Notes under the pieces: model-generated | Databases searched by the model: none | What the model was told of the DNA's origin: nothing | Seen by the model: the letters and a program-made list of their open reading frames with translations, nothing else | In this document: positions 23,686 to 32,743 of the stretch, piece after piece | Numbering within the stretch: position 1 is the first letter of the stretch | Layout: each line of letters starts with the position of its first letter | Assembly (NCBI GenBank): GCA_028280965.1 | Contig: JANQKT010000042.1 | Location: 1-45,803 of the forward strand | Length of the DNA: 45,803 nt | Reading direction: 5' to 3' | Source of the DNA: Phycisphaeraceae bacterium | GTDB taxonomy: Bacteria; Planctomycetota; Phycisphaerae; Phycisphaerales; Phycisphaeraceae | Made by a program: the position numbers and the translations under genes

Positions 23686-25503
23686 ATGAGCGCCCAGCAG
23701 CACATCCGCAACTTCTGCATCATCGCCCACATCGACCACGGCAAGTCCACCCTGGCCGACCGGATGCTCATGGGCACCGGCGCGATGGACGAGCGGACCA
23801 AGAAGGAACAGGCGCTCGACAACATGGACCTCGAGCGCGAACGCGGGATCACGATCAAGTCATCCGCGGTGTCCGTCGAGCACGAGTACGAGGGCACGCG
23901 CTACGAGCTGAACTTCATCGACACGCCCGGGCACGTGGACTTCCACTACGAGGTCAGCCGGGCGCTCGCCGCGTGCGAGGGCGCGATCCTCGTGGTCGAC
24001 GCGACCCAGGGCGTCGAGGCCCAGACCGTCGCGAACCTATACAAGGCCGTCGAGGCCGACCTCGAGCTGATCCCGGTGGTCAACAAGATCGACTTGCCCT
24101 CCGCCGAGCCGGAGAAGCGCGCGATCCAGGTCGAGGAGGTGCTCGGGCTGGATGCGAACGACTGCATCTTCACCTCCGCCAAGACCGGCGCGGGCGTCAC
24201 CGAGCTGCTCGACGCGATCTGCGCCCGATTCCACCCCCCGGAGGGCGACCCCGACGAGAAGCTGCAGGCGCTCATCTTCGACGCCAAGTACGACGACTAC
24301 CGCGGCGTCATCGTCTACTTCCGTGTCGTCAACGGCACGATGAAGAAGGGCGACCGCATCCGCATGATGGGCGTCAAGCGCACCTTCCACATCACCGAGC
24401 TGGGCAAGTTCCGCCCGGAGATGCAGCAGACCAGCGACCCCTTCGAGGCGGGCGATGTCGGCTACATGGTCGCATCGATCAAAACCCTCGAAGACGTGAA
24501 CATCGGCGACACGATCACGCTCGACGTAAACCCCGCGGACCAGCCGCTGCCCGGCTACCAGGAGCCGCAGCCGATGGTGTTCTGCGACTTCTACCCGTCC
24601 GGCGACACGCAGTTCGACGACCTGCGCGAAGCCATCGGCAAGCTGCACATCAACGACGCGAGCTACACCTACGAGCCGACCAACTCCGAGGCGCTCGGCT
24701 CGGGATTCCGCTGCGGGTTCCTGGGCATGCTGCACATGGACATCATCCAGGAGCGACTGGAACGCGAGGGCGATGTTCAGCTCGTCCAGACCGCGCCGAC
24801 GGTGACGTACGAGGTCGTCGTCATCGGTAAGATGGGCGCGACCGAGGTGATCCATATCACCAACCCCGCCGAGCTGCCGGACATGAGCAAGGTCAAGGAG
24901 ATCCGCGAGCCGATCGTCAGCGCCGAGATCATCGTGCCCAACGACAAGATCGGTGACATCATGAAGCTGTGCGAGCAGCGCCGCGGCGTGTACAAGCAGC
25001 AGAAGTTCCTCGCAGACGACCGGCAGATCCTCGAGTACGACCTGCCGCTGGCCGAGATCATCTACGACTTCTTCGACAAGCTGAAGTCGATGACCTCCGG
25101 CTACGGCACGATGGACTACCACGTCACCGGCTTCACCAAGGACAACCTGGTGAAGATGGACATCCTCGTCAACGGCGCGAAGGTCGAAGCACTATCCCTG
25201 ATCGTCCACCGCGAGAAGGCCGAGTACCGCGGCCGGCACCTGCTCAAGCGGCTCAAGCAGGAGATCGACCGGCACCTGTTCGAGATCCCCCTGCAGGCCG
25301 CGATCGGCGGGAAGATCATCGCCCGCGAGACGATCAAGTCCGTCGGCAAGAACGTCACCGCCAAGTGCTACGGCGGGGACGTGACCCGTAAGCGCAAGCT
25401 CCTGGAAAAACAGAAGGCGGGCAAGGCACGGATGAAGAAGATCGCGTCCGTCGATATCCCGCAGAAGGCCTTCATGGCGGTGCTGGATACGGGGGAGGGT
25501 TGA
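23686..25503 (+). CDS. lepA: Elongation factor 4 (LepA, ribosomal back-translocase)
   Basis: 605 residues, the usual length. The GTPase domain has all G motifs: AHIDHGKST (G1, ~14), RGITIK (G2), DTPGHVDF (G3, ~84), NKID (G4) and SAKTG (G5). EF-G-like domains II, III and V follow, then the LepA-specific C-terminal domain with AIGGKIIARETIKSVGKNV and AKCYGGDVTRKRKLL. The protein binds the ribosome and remodels stalled or mistranslocated complexes at the cost of GTP. The start at 23686 is chosen because it gives the normal N-terminus; the upstream extension runs through the leader hairpin. It is preceded by a promoter-like box and a hairpin and followed by an unrelated gene. Confidence 0.98.
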   Translation: MSAQQHIRNFCIIAHIDHGKSTLADRMLMGTGAMDERTKKEQALDNMDLERERGITIKSSAVSVEHEYEGTRYELNFIDTPGHVDFHYEVSRALAACEGAILVVDATQGVEAQTVANLYKAVEADLELIPVVNKIDLPSAEPEKRAIQVEEVLGLDANDCIFTSAKTGAGVTELLDAICARFHPPEGDPDEKLQALIFDAKYDDYRGVIVYFRVVNGTMKKGDRIRMMGVKRTFHITELGKFRPEMQQTSDPFEAGDVGYMVASIKTLEDVNIGDTITLDVNPADQPLPGYQEPQPMVFCDFYPSGDTQFDDLREAIGKLHINDASYTYEPTNSEALGSGFRCGFLGMLHMDIIQERLEREGDVQLVQTAPTVTYEVVVIGKMGATEVIHITNPAELPDMSKVKEIREPIVSAEIIVPNDKIGDIMKLCEQRRGVYKQQKFLADDRQILEYDLPLAEIIYDFFDKLKSMTSGYGTMDYHVTGFTKDNLVKMDILVNGAKVEALSLIVHREKAEYRGRHLLKRLKQEIDRHLFEIPLQAAIGGKIIARETIKSVGKNVTAKCYGGDVTRKRKLLEKQKAGKARMKKIASVDIPQKAFMAVLDTGEG

Positions 25504-25527
25504 GCCAGCGGCGGATACCATATCCGC

Positions 25528-26403
25528 ATGGTGAGGCAAACCCATTCCGACCATAAGCTCATCATCTGGATCGGGTCGATTGCGGTTGCGATTGCGTGCG
25601 TCGTTGGGCTTGGCCTGAAGCTTCACTGGGACAACCAGTACGGGTCGCGTCATCAGCGGAAAGCGGTCTATCAGCAGTGGCATAATTCCATCGATCAGCG
25701 AGCCGATGAATTCCGCGAGGTCTTCAGGTCCGCTGCGTTCTCGAACATGACCGCGCAACAGGTCGCATCACAGGTCGGGGGAAATGTCCAGGTCTTGCCT
25801 AGGCAGCCTTGGGGGCAGAGCCATTTGCAGTGGGTTGTCGATCCATCGATGGGTGTCGGGATACGGCTGGTTTACGATCCGCAGGGCCAGATCGTTGGGA
25901 GCGACTGCTGCGGTGCCCCGACGTCAATAACCAATCAAATGGCGGGCCCGCCGAATCAGCCCAAACGCAAACCTATCGAACGGCGGTTACAGAGCTTCAG
26001 GCAGTTCCTGGTGCCTTCAGCGACCGGGATGAACCTCCCGATACCAATCATCCTTTGGCTGGGGCTGGTGATACTCGCCTGGGTGATCCGTTCGGCTCGA
26101 CACCTCTTATTGGCAGCAGCGATGTGGGTCGTCGCTTTAACGGGCCTTTTCATCATGATCGCCCCAGGCCACCACTTGCTGACCGAGACGATGAGCAATG
26201 ACCCTTTGTTCTGGTTCACGCTGATGTTCCTGCTTACCATCGGGGCCATCATCTTGGAGCGCATTGAACGCCGAGTCGATCCCGCGGCCTGCCAAAACTG
26301 TGGCTATCTCCTGACCGGCAATACGACCGGCATTTGCCCTGAGTGCGGTGAAGCGATCCCCGACGAACAGTACGCGCATTTGAGGTCAATGAAACGCGCA
26401 TAA
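25528..26403 (+). CDS. Membrane protein with C-terminal zinc ribbon, unknown function
   Basis: 291 residues. One membrane helix near the start (LIIWIGSIAVAIACVVGLGL), an external region of ~130 residues, then three hydrophobic segments (~168-185, ~192-215, ~228-243). The C-terminal zinc ribbon is CQNCGYLLTG with ICPECG. Proteins with this 'CxxCGYxLTGx...CPECG' end are very frequent in Phycisphaerae and of unknown role. Just before the ATG is the palindrome GCGGATA-CCA-TATCCGC, and within it TACCAT stands 6 nt from the start, again suggesting a leaderless message. The gene is 24 nt after lepA. Confidence 0.82.
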   Translation: MVRQTHSDHKLIIWIGSIAVAIACVVGLGLKLHWDNQYGSRHQRKAVYQQWHNSIDQRADEFREVFRSAAFSNMTAQQVASQVGGNVQVLPRQPWGQSHLQWVVDPSMGVGIRLVYDPQGQIVGSDCCGAPTSITNQMAGPPNQPKRKPIERRLQSFRQFLVPSATGMNLPIPIILWLGLVILAWVIRSARHLLLAAAMWVVALTGLFIMIAPGHHLLTETMSNDPLFWFTLMFLLTIGAIILERIERRVDPAACQNCGYLLTGNTTGICPECGEAIPDEQYAHLRSMKRA

Positions 26404-26428
26404 AAAACCCACGCTCGTTGAGCGTGGG
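26402..26428 (-). terminator. Intrinsic terminator of trxA
   Basis: On the minus strand the 9-bp stem CCCACGCTC/GAGCGTGGG (3-nt loop) is followed by six Ts (complement of 26402-26407). It lies 30 nt past the trxA stop and overlaps the last base pairs of the convergent gene. Confidence 0.88.
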
Positions 26429-26457
26429 CCTCGCTAATTCTCGGTTGTCATCCAACC

Positions 26458-26790
26458 TCACACCAGCACCTTGTCCAGCTCTTCCGCGTAGGCGGCTTCG
26501 GGCTGCATACCAACGAAGGTCTTGACCGGTTCGCCGCCTTGGATCAGGATGACCGTTGGGATCGACTGGATGCCGTACTTGACAGAGGTTTCCTTGTTCG
26601 CGTCGGTGTCCATCTTGCCGATCTTGACCTTGCCATCAAACTGCTCGGCGAGTTTGTCGATCACCGGGGCGAGCATCTTGCAGGGCATGCACCACTCGGC
26701 CCAGAAATCGACGAGGACGGGGACGTCGGACTTCAGGACTTCTTCATCGAAGTTGGCATCCGTGAACGTGTGCACAGCGTCGCTGGCCAT
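26458..26790 (-). CDS. trxA: Thioredoxin
   Basis: 110 residues from the ATG at 26790, which has a GGAG ribosome site 8 nt upstream; the longer frame is not supported. It has a classical thioredoxin fold: VLVDFWAEWCMPCKMLAPVID (~25-45), a KMDTDAN strand, the cis-Pro loop SIPTVILIQGG (~75), and a final helix. The active site is C34-M-P-C37, where most thioredoxins have CGPC; the Met next to the nucleophilic Cys should alter the redox potential. It reduces disulfides in the cytosol and is itself reduced by TrxB (13193-14227), which also has a variant active site. It has a clear promoter and terminator, so it is transcribed alone. Confidence 0.96.
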   Translation of the reverse strand: MASDAVHTFTDANFDEEVLKSDVPVLVDFWAEWCMPCKMLAPVIDKLAEQFDGKVKIGKMDTDANKETSVKYGIQSIPTVILIQGGEPVKTFVGMQPEAAYAEELDKVLV

Positions 26791-26846
26791 GGCAAATCTC
26801 CGTGTAGGCGGGGTTTCCGCCGGGGGTGGGGGATCAGGCGGACCGG

Positions 26847-26875
26847 ATTCTAGACCTGCCGAGGCGTCGCGGCAA
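26847..26875 (-). promoter_or_regulatory. Predicted trxA promoter
   Basis: On the minus strand TTGCCG (complement of 26870-26875), a 17-nt spacer and TAGAAT (complement of 26847-26852), about 57 nt before the trxA ATG. Confidence 0.6.
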
Positions 26876-26993
26876 ACACCCTCATGCGTTTGCTCCGAGG
26901 CGTCGGGAGGCTTGCGGCCCGCGCCCGGCGACGTGCCGGACACGAGAGACAACCCCATATCGGGGCGGTCTATTCCCGCTACGATCCTTTGCG

Positions 26994-27785
26994 ATGCCCC
27001 ACCATGCGCTCCAGCAGACCGACCACCGCGACCGCCCGCTGCCGGGTCGGTCCTGGGCGCTGTCAATGCGGTGGACCGACCTCCTGTTCATGCACTGGCC
27101 GGTCGAGCCGGATGTCCTGCGCCAAGCCCTGCCCGGCGACTTCGACCTGGACCTCTACGACGGGGTGGCCTGGGTCGGCGTTATCCCGTTCCGGATGCAG
27201 GCGACCCGGCCCCGGTTCTTGCCCCCGATCCCGCAACGCGTCATGCCGGTCAGCCCGTCATCGTTCCCTGAACTGAACGTGCGGACCTACGTGACGGTGG
27301 ACACGAAGGACGGGCCGCTGCCCGGTGTCTACTTCTTTTCATTAGACGCGGCGAGCAACACGGCGGTCCGGCTGGCGCGCTTCACCTTCAGGCTGCCGTA
27401 CTTCGATGCGCGCATGCAAGTCGAGCGCGAGCCCGGCGGCAGCGGGTGGGTCCACTACCAGTCCGTGCGGTCTCACTACGGCGCCCCCGCGGCCCGCTTC
27501 GCGGCCTCGTACCGCCCGATGGGCGAGCCGGCTTGCGCGGAGGAAGGCTCTTTCGAGCACTTCCTGACCGAGCGCTACCGCCTGTTCGCGCTCGGCCGAA
27601 AGGGCCGGGGCGTGCGCGTGGGCGAGATCGCGCACGCGCCTTGGCCGCTGCGGGACGCCGAGTGCGAGCTGTCGGTGTGCGAGATGACCGGCGGGCTGGG
27701 GTTTGAGCTGCCGGCATCCAGCGAGCCGGTGCTTCATTACGCGGACAAGCTGGATGTCGTGGCGTGGTGGCCCAGGCGGGTTTGA
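26994..27785 (+). CDS. DUF2071 (YqjF-like) family protein
   Basis: 263 residues from the ATG at 26994. Family landmarks are clear: 'MRWTDLLFMHWPVEPDVLRQALP' (~25-47), LDLYDGVAWVGVIPFRM (~50-66), ELNVRTYV, GVYFFSLDAASNTAVRLAR, and the two paired strands at the end (LHYADKLDVVAWWP). The fold is acetoacetate-decarboxylase-like, but the family has no proven activity. TACGAT ends 8 nt before the ATG and there is no Shine-Dalgarno, so a leaderless transcript is likely; this decides the start against longer frames reaching into the trxA promoter. Confidence 0.9.
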   Translation: MPHHALQQTDHRDRPLPGRSWALSMRWTDLLFMHWPVEPDVLRQALPGDFDLDLYDGVAWVGVIPFRMQATRPRFLPPIPQRVMPVSPSSFPELNVRTYVTVDTKDGPLPGVYFFSLDAASNTAVRLARFTFRLPYFDARMQVEREPGGSGWVHYQSVRSHYGAPAARFAASYRPMGEPACAEEGSFEHFLTERYRLFALGRKGRGVRVGEIAHAPWPLRDAECELSVCEMTGGLGFELPASSEPVLHYADKLDVVAWWPRRV

Positions 27786-27804
27786 ATCTGTTCATGCAGG
27801 CCGT

Positions 27805-28830
27805 TTACCTGCCGCGGTATTGCTCTTCGTAGTACGTGCGGTATTCGCCGCTCTTCACCCGCTGCCACCACCGCGGGTTGTCCACGTACCACCTCACCGT
27901 CGCTTCGAGCGCCTGCGGCCAGGCGCTGCGGCTCGGCTGCCAGCCGAGCTCGGTCTTGAGCTTGGTCGCATCGATCGCGTATCGGCGGTCGTGGCCCAGG
28001 CGGTCGGTCACGCGCTCGATCATGTCCTCGCCCTTGCCCATCAGCCCGAGGATCGCGTGGGTGAGTTCGAGGTTGGAGCGCTCGTTGTTCCCGCCGATGC
28101 AGTACTGCTCGCCTGCCGTGCCTTTTTCGAGGACGGTGAGCACCGCCTCGTTGTGGTCCTCGACGTGCAGCCAGTCACGGACGTTCTTGCCGTCGCCGTA
28201 CAGCGGGACCTTCTCGCCCTCAATGAGATTCGTTACAAACAGCGGGATGACCTTCTCGGGGAACTGGTACGGGCCGTGGTTGTTCGAGCAGTTGGTGATC
28301 ATCACCTGCATGCCGAACGTGTGGTGGTAAGCACGCGCGATCATGTCGCTGCCTGCCTTGCTGGATGAGTACGGGCTGGACGGCGCGTAGGGCGTTGTCT
28401 CGCTGAAGAGCTTGTCCGGCTCGTCCAGCGGCAGGTCGCCAAAGACCTCGTCCGTCGAGACGTGGACAAACTTCTTGGTGTTTTCGGGATCGGCGCGTCT
28501 CAGCGCATCGAGCAGCGTCTGCGTGCCGAGCACGTTGGACTCAACAAACGGCCGGGCGTCGATGATCGAGCGATCCACGTGCGACTCGGCGGCCATGTGC
28601 ACGACGGCGTCGCACTTCTGCATGAGCTCGGTCACGAGATCGATGTCGAGGATGTTGCCGTGGACAAAGGTGTACCGCTCGTCGTTCTGAACATCCGCGA
28701 GGTTCTCTGGGTTGCCGGAGTAAGTCAGCGCGTCGAGGTTGGTGATGGAAAAGTCCGGCCGATCGCGCAGCACGTAGCGAACGAAGTTGGACCCGATGAA
28801 CCCGCTGCCGCCGGTGAGTAGGATGTGCAT
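27805..28830 (-). CDS. rfbB: dTDP-glucose 4,6-dehydratase
   Basis: 341 residues. Short-chain dehydrogenase fold: the NAD-binding GGSGFIGSNF (~7-16), a STDEVFGDL segment holding the catalytic Thr-Asp-Glu, and the YSSSK motif (~154-158) with the catalytic Tyr and Lys. The C-terminal part binds the nucleotide sugar (RDWLHVEDH). It converts dTDP-glucose to dTDP-4-keto-6-deoxyglucose, step 2 of dTDP-L-rhamnose synthesis. It is the last gene of the rfbA-C-D-B operon, 51 nt after rfbD. Confidence 0.97.
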   Translation of the reverse strand: MHILLTGGSGFIGSNFVRYVLRDRPDFSITNLDALTYSGNPENLADVQNDERYTFVHGNILDIDLVTELMQKCDAVVHMAAESHVDRSIIDARPFVESNVLGTQTLLDALRRADPENTKKFVHVSTDEVFGDLPLDEPDKLFSETTPYAPSSPYSSSKAGSDMIARAYHHTFGMQVMITNCSNNHGPYQFPEKVIPLFVTNLIEGEKVPLYGDGKNVRDWLHVEDHNEAVLTVLEKGTAGEQYCIGGNNERSNLELTHAILGLMGKGEDMIERVTDRLGHDRRYAIDATKLKTELGWQPSRSAWPQALEATVRWYVDNPRWWQRVKSGEYRTYYEEQYRGR

Positions 28831-28881
28831 GCTGTTGATCCCTTAGCCACAAAAAGCACAAGAAGGACAAAAAGCCCTTGC

Positions 28882-29763
28882 TCATGCTGATTTTTGTACC
28901 TTTTGTGCTTCCTGGTGGCCAATCTGATTGAGCACACTTGCCAGATTCTCACGCCAACCCGGCATCGGCCCGACGATCGCCTCGGTGGGTTCGAGGTCCA
29001 GCACGCTGTACGCCGGGCGTACCGCCGGGCGCGGGTACTGGTCGCTGCCGCAGGGCTGGACATCACAACCAGGGTTGGCATGCTCGGCGATGACAGCCGC
29101 GAAGTCGTGCCAGGTGCAGTCGCCGCCGTCGGTGACGTGGAGGGTGCCGCGGGCCCCTTCTTCGATGAGCTTGAGCGTCGTGGCGGCGAGGTGCTGGGCG
29201 CTGGTCGGCCGGCCGCGTTGATCATTCACGACCTGCAGCGACTCTTTTTCCTTCGCCAGCCTCGCGATCGTGAGCACAAAGTTGTTTGCCCAGGGCGCAT
29301 AGAGCCAGCTCGTGCGGACGATCAGGTGAGGGCAGCCGTGTACTCGGATCTCGCGCTCGCCGTCGGCTTTGCTCCGGCCATACGCGTTGCAGGGCTCGAC
29401 CGGGCCGTCGATCTTGTACGGCTCGCTCGCCCGGCCGCTGAAAACGTAGTCCGTCGAGTAGTGCACCAGCATCGCATCCGCTTGGCAGCAGGCCTCGGCG
29501 AGGTAGCCGACGCCGGTGCCGTTGACCAGCGTCGCCATGTCCTCGCTTTCTTCGGCGCGGTCGACATCCGTGTACGCGCAGCAGTTGATCACGACGCCGA
29601 TGTCCGGCGTCACGAAACGCTTGATCGCGTTCGGGTCGGTGATGTCGAACTCGGGCAGCGACGCGGTGCGGTACGGGATCGACTTATCGTCCAGCAGCTC
29701 ACACCAGGCCGTGCCGAGCATCCCCTCGGGCGCGATCAATAAAATCGTTGCATCCACACTCAC
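28882..29763 (-). CDS. rfbD: dTDP-4-dehydrorhamnose reductase
   Basis: 293 residues from the GTG at 29763, whose last two bases overlap the TGA of rfbC (GTGA), a typical coupled start. The N-terminus has a slightly unusual Rossmann motif (LLIAPEGMLGTAW). The catalytic part has VNCCAYTDVDRAEE, STDYVFSG and the YGRSK active-site motif, then RTSWLYAPWANNFV. It reduces dTDP-4-dehydro-L-rhamnose with NAD(P)H, the last step of dTDP-L-rhamnose synthesis. All four Rml enzymes are in this operon, so the cell can make activated rhamnose for polysaccharide. Confidence 0.95.
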   Translation of the reverse strand: MSVDATILLIAPEGMLGTAWCELLDDKSIPYRTASLPEFDITDPNAIKRFVTPDIGVVINCCAYTDVDRAEESEDMATLVNGTGVGYLAEACCQADAMLVHYSTDYVFSGRASEPYKIDGPVEPCNAYGRSKADGEREIRVHGCPHLIVRTSWLYAPWANNFVLTIARLAKEKESLQVVNDQRGRPTSAQHLAATTLKLIEEGARGTLHVTDGGDCTWHDFAAVIAEHANPGCDVQPCGSDQYPRPAVRPAYSVLDLEPTEAIVGPMPGWRENLASVLNQIGHQEAQKVQKSA

Positions 29764-30254
29764 TTGAACTGCACCCCCCACGGGAAGCCTTCAATGCTGT
29801 CCCACGCCCGCCGGTCCTCGTCGGGCGCAGCCGGATCGTACTGATGCGTGACAAAGTAGAGCAAGCCGGCCTCACTTGGGCCGACGGTCGCGGCGCCGTG
29901 CCACAGGGGCGGCGGGATGACCATGACGCCCGGCGCCTTGTCGCCGATGACCTTGACCCAGGCGTGGTCTTTATCTTCGTCGTACACGCCGACCTTGAGG
30001 TGGCCGTGCAGGCACAGCCAGAAGTCGGTCTGCTTGTGGTGGCGGTGCCAGGCCTTGACGACGTCGGGGTACATCACCGAGTAATTGACCTGGCCCTGCC
30101 CATCGAGCACGCCAACGAACTGGTTCATATAAGACCAGCCGCGGTCATCGGTGAAGACTCTCTGCGGAACGAACACCGGCTCGCCGAGCGACTTGGCCTG
30201 TTCGAAGGCTTCGTCGAGCGGCGCATCAACGGTCTTGGGGGAACTAAGCTTCAA
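29760..30254 (-). CDS. rfbC: dTDP-4-dehydrorhamnose 3,5-epimerase (RmlC-like cupin)
   Basis: 164 residues, shorter than typical RmlC (about 180). The start is a TTG at 30254 with AGGATG upstream. A cupin fold is indicated by FVPQRVFTDDRGWSYMNQF, AWHRHHKQTDFWLCLHG with its conserved histidines, then VYDED and PPPLWHGAATVG. The tail lacks some RmlC consensus, and the family also includes sugar ketoisomerases, but the place between rfbA and rfbD strongly supports the 3,5-epimerase role. Its stop overlaps the rfbD start. Confidence 0.85.
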   Translation of the reverse strand: MKLSSPKTVDAPLDEAFEQAKSLGEPVFVPQRVFTDDRGWSYMNQFVGVLDGQGQVNYSVMYPDVVKAWHRHHKQTDFWLCLHGHLKVGVYDEDKDHAWVKVIGDKAPGVMVIPPPLWHGAATVGPSEAGLLYFVTHQYDPAAPDEDRRAWDSIEGFPWGVQFK

Positions 30255-30311
30255 CGGGTGTCCATCCTTATCGGGCCTGTGGCAGCGCGGGCGCTACACG
30301 AGTCTAATCGG

Positions 30312-30947
30312 TCAGGCCGGAGCGCGACTGGCGGGCTCAACAGCGCTTTTTGATCGGGCCAGGCACGCCAACGCACCGGCCATAATCAGCACGACCCCGG
30401 CGAGCTCGACCGCGTGGCTGAAGTCGATCGGCCCGGCGAGCCGCACCTTTGTAAAGCGGTTCAGCTCCCACAATTCAGCGATGCGGATGACCGCGAAGCC
30501 CGCGAGCAGCGCGACGCCCGCCACACCGAGACGGACGCGCGTCCAGAGCCCGCGCATCACCAGCAGCAGGCCGCTGACCGATAACACGCCGACCACGCCG
30601 AGCGCGACCAGTACGAGCCGCATCGCTTCGTGCCGCCGATCGAACCAGCCCTGCCGGATCGCGAGGTTCCGGCCGGTGACATGGGCCAGGCCCTGCAGGT
30701 CGAGTTGCTTGTTCACCGAGAGCACCGCCATGCAGAGCGCCAGCCCGAGCCAGAACAAGCCGAATCGGCGGCTGCGTTTTGCTTCGATCAGCCTTGCCCG
30801 GCGGAGGAAACAAACGAGGCACAGCACCGCCGCGAGCGCGTAGCACCCCGCCGTTGCCCAGCCGAGCACGGTCGGGTCGCCGACCGCCGGCTCCCAGTGC
30901 GCTTCGCGGAGTTGTTTGGCCAGGAGCATGACCTCAAAACGCCCCAT
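30312..30947 (-). CDS. Membrane protein of unknown function inside the rhamnose operon
   Basis: 211 residues from the ATG at 30947, overlapping the 3' end of rfbA by 14 bases; the ATG at 30929 would remove the overlap. Five hydrophobic segments are visible (~28-50, ~62-78, ~108-132, ~137-152, ~178-196), with a long charged loop ([17 protein letters not shown]). No family is recognised. The place inside the rml operon suggests a link to polysaccharide or envelope synthesis, but no transferase motif is present. The gap to rfbC is 57 nt. Confidence 0.75.
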   Translation of the reverse strand: MGRFEVMLLAKQLREAHWEPAVGDPTVLGWATAGCYALAAVLCLVCFLRRARLIEAKRSRRFGLFWLGLALCMAVLSVNKQLDLQGLAHVTGRNLAIRQGWFDRRHEAMRLVLVALGVVGVLSVSGLLLVMRGLWTRVRLGVAGVALLAGFAVIRIAELWELNRFTKVRLAGPIDFSHAVELAGVVLIMAGALACLARSKSAVEPASRAPA

Positions 30948-31809
30948 CCTTCAAGAGCCCGAACAGGTACTGCCCGTAGCCGTTGCTCTTCATCGTCTCT
31001 GCGAGATTCTCAAGCTGCGCATCATCGATAAAGCCCATCTTCCAGGCGATCTCTTCGGGGCAGGAGATCATCATGCCCTGCCGCTGCTCGATCGTCTCGA
31101 CGAAGTTGCCTGCCTGCAGGAGCGACTCGTGTGTGCCCGCGTCCAGCCAGGCGGTGCCGCGCGACCAGAGCTGCACGTTCAGCTTGCCCTGCTCCATATA
31201 CGTGCGGTTCACGTCCGTGATCTCCAGCTCCCCGCGCGGCGAGGGCTCGATCGATTCGGCGATCGCGGTGACGTTCTTGTCGTAGAAGTACAGCCCGGGC
31301 ACGGCGTAGTGGCTCTTGGGTTGTTTGGGTTTTTCTTCCAGCGAGACCGCCTTGCCGTTGTCATCGAACTCGACAACGCCGTAGCGTTCCGGGTCCTTGA
31401 CCGGGTAGCCGAAGATCGTCGCGCCGTCTTCGACCTCGGCGGCGGCCTTGACCTGCTTGCTCAGGCCGGTGCCGTAAAAAATGTTGTCGCCGAGGATCAG
31501 GCAGCACGGGGCGCCGGCGGTGAAGGACTTGTCCAGCAGGAACGCCTGCGCCAGCCCTTTCGGCTCGGGCTGTTCGATGTAGGAAAACGACATACCCCAC
31601 TTCGCCCCGTCGCCGAGCAGGCGCTCGAAGCCGGGCAGGTCGGTCGGCGTGGAGATGACCAGGACCTCGCGGATGCCGGCGAGCATAAGCACCGACAGCG
31701 GGTAGTAGATCATCGGCTTGTTATAGACCGGCAGCAGCTGCTTGGACTGCGCAAGCGTCAGCGGGTAGAGCCGCGTGCCGTGCCCGCCGGCGAGGATGAT
31801 GCCTTTCAT
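30934..31809 (-). CDS. rfbA: Glucose-1-phosphate thymidylyltransferase
   Basis: 291 residues from the ATG at 31809 ([18 protein letters not shown]). It has the nucleotidyltransferase signature [11 protein letters not shown], the [15 protein letters not shown] segment that binds thymidine and sugar, and the DNIFYG metal site (~110). [16 protein letters not shown] and '[17 protein letters not shown]' are RmlA hallmarks. It makes dTDP-glucose from glucose-1-phosphate and dTTP, the first and feedback-regulated step to dTDP-L-rhamnose. First gene of the operon. Confidence 0.97.
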   Translation of the reverse strand: MKGIILAGGHGTRLYPLTLAQSKQLLPVYNKPMIYYPLSVLMLAGIREVLVISTPTDLPGFERLLGDGAKWGMSFSYIEQPEPKGLAQAFLLDKSFTAGAPCCLILGDNIFYGTGLSKQVKAAAEVEDGATIFGYPVKDPERYGVVEFDDNGKAVSLEEKPKQPKSHYAVPGLYFYDKNVTAIAESIEPSPRGELEITDVNRTYMEQGKLNVQLWSRGTAWLDAGTHESLLQAGNFVETIEQRQGMMISCPEEIAWKMGFIDDAQLENLAETMKSNGYGQYLFGLLKDGAF

Positions 31810-31930
31810 CGGGATTCGTCCCAAGGGTTATCGAACGCGTGGACGGCCGACCGCCCCACGCCTTGGCATCATCGTCATTTGATCGGGGCGCGTCCACAGG
31901 GCTGGTGGGTCGCTCACCGGGGGCCGGTCA

Positions 31931-32743
31931 TCAGGCCTCACCGAAGATCCGCTTGCGCAGCAGCCGCATGTCCAGGGGAACCAGCAGCACGATCAGGCCG
32001 ACGCAGAGCCCCGCCGCCGCGGGCAGGTGCCACGTGAACCGCCCCGCGACCAGCAGCCAGCGCAGGCCCTGCGCCAGGTGATGCAGCGGGTTGAGTTGGA
32101 CGGCCTCGCGCAGCACGGCGATGTCCGGCAGCGGGAAGTAGGTGCTGGACGCGAAGCCGATCGGCATGATGACCAGGAAAAACGGCAGGCTCATGTGGTC
32201 GATGGTCGGGACGACCGCGGTGAAGTAGAGGCCGACGGCGGCGAACGCGAGCGCGGCCAGGAACAGCAGCGGCACCACGGCCGGCAGCCACTGCCAGTGC
32301 AGGTCCAGCCGGCCGAACGCCCCGAACACCGCCAGCACACACCCGAGGACGACGGCGTAACCGGTCGCGTAGCTCGCGGCCCAGAGCGCTTCCCCCCAGA
32401 CCACGTGCTCGAGCCGGACCATGGTGGTGAGCTGCCCCTCCCAGGATTTCTGAAAGTGCATCCGCACGAACGCGCCGAACAGCGCCTGGAAGAACGCGAT
32501 CATAAAGGCCGTGTACGCGAGCATCCCCGGCGCCAGGTAGCGCAGGTAGCTCATCTCGATCCCCTGCCAGGCGAAGGCCTCGATCTGCCGGCCGAGCCCG
32601 ACGCCGAACGCCAGCAGCAGGATCAGCGGTTCGAAGATGGGCGGCACCAGCATCGTGTGCCAATTGCGGACATGGACGCGGAGGTGCCGCATCAGGACCG
32701 CGCGCGACTGCCACTGGCATGCGGGGCGGTAGGCGCTCATCAT
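31931..32743 (-). CDS. ABC-2 type permease, NodJ-like
   Basis: 270 residues from the ATG at 32743, which overlaps the TGA of the ATPase gene (ATGA). Six hydrophobic segments are visible. The ABC-2 region has 'PPIFEPLILLLAFGVGLG' near the start and the family's terminal signature 'FFLVIMPIGFASSTYFPL ... AVQLNPLHHLAQGLRW' (~200-235), close to NodJ/daunorubicin-type exporters. With the ATPase it should export a lipid-linked sugar or small amphiphile across the inner membrane. The nearby rhamnose operon makes a glycan substrate plausible, but this is inference. Confidence 0.9.
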   Translation of the reverse strand: MMSAYRPACQWQSRAVLMRHLRVHVRNWHTMLVPPIFEPLILLLAFGVGLGRQIEAFAWQGIEMSYLRYLAPGMLAYTAFMIAFFQALFGAFVRMHFQKSWEGQLTTMVRLEHVVWGEALWAASYATGYAVVLGCVLAVFGAFGRLDLHWQWLPAVVPLLFLAALAFAAVGLYFTAVVPTIDHMSLPFFLVIMPIGFASSTYFPLPDIAVLREAVQLNPLHHLAQGLRWLLVAGRFTWHLPAAAGLCVGLIVLLVPLDMRLLRKRIFGEA

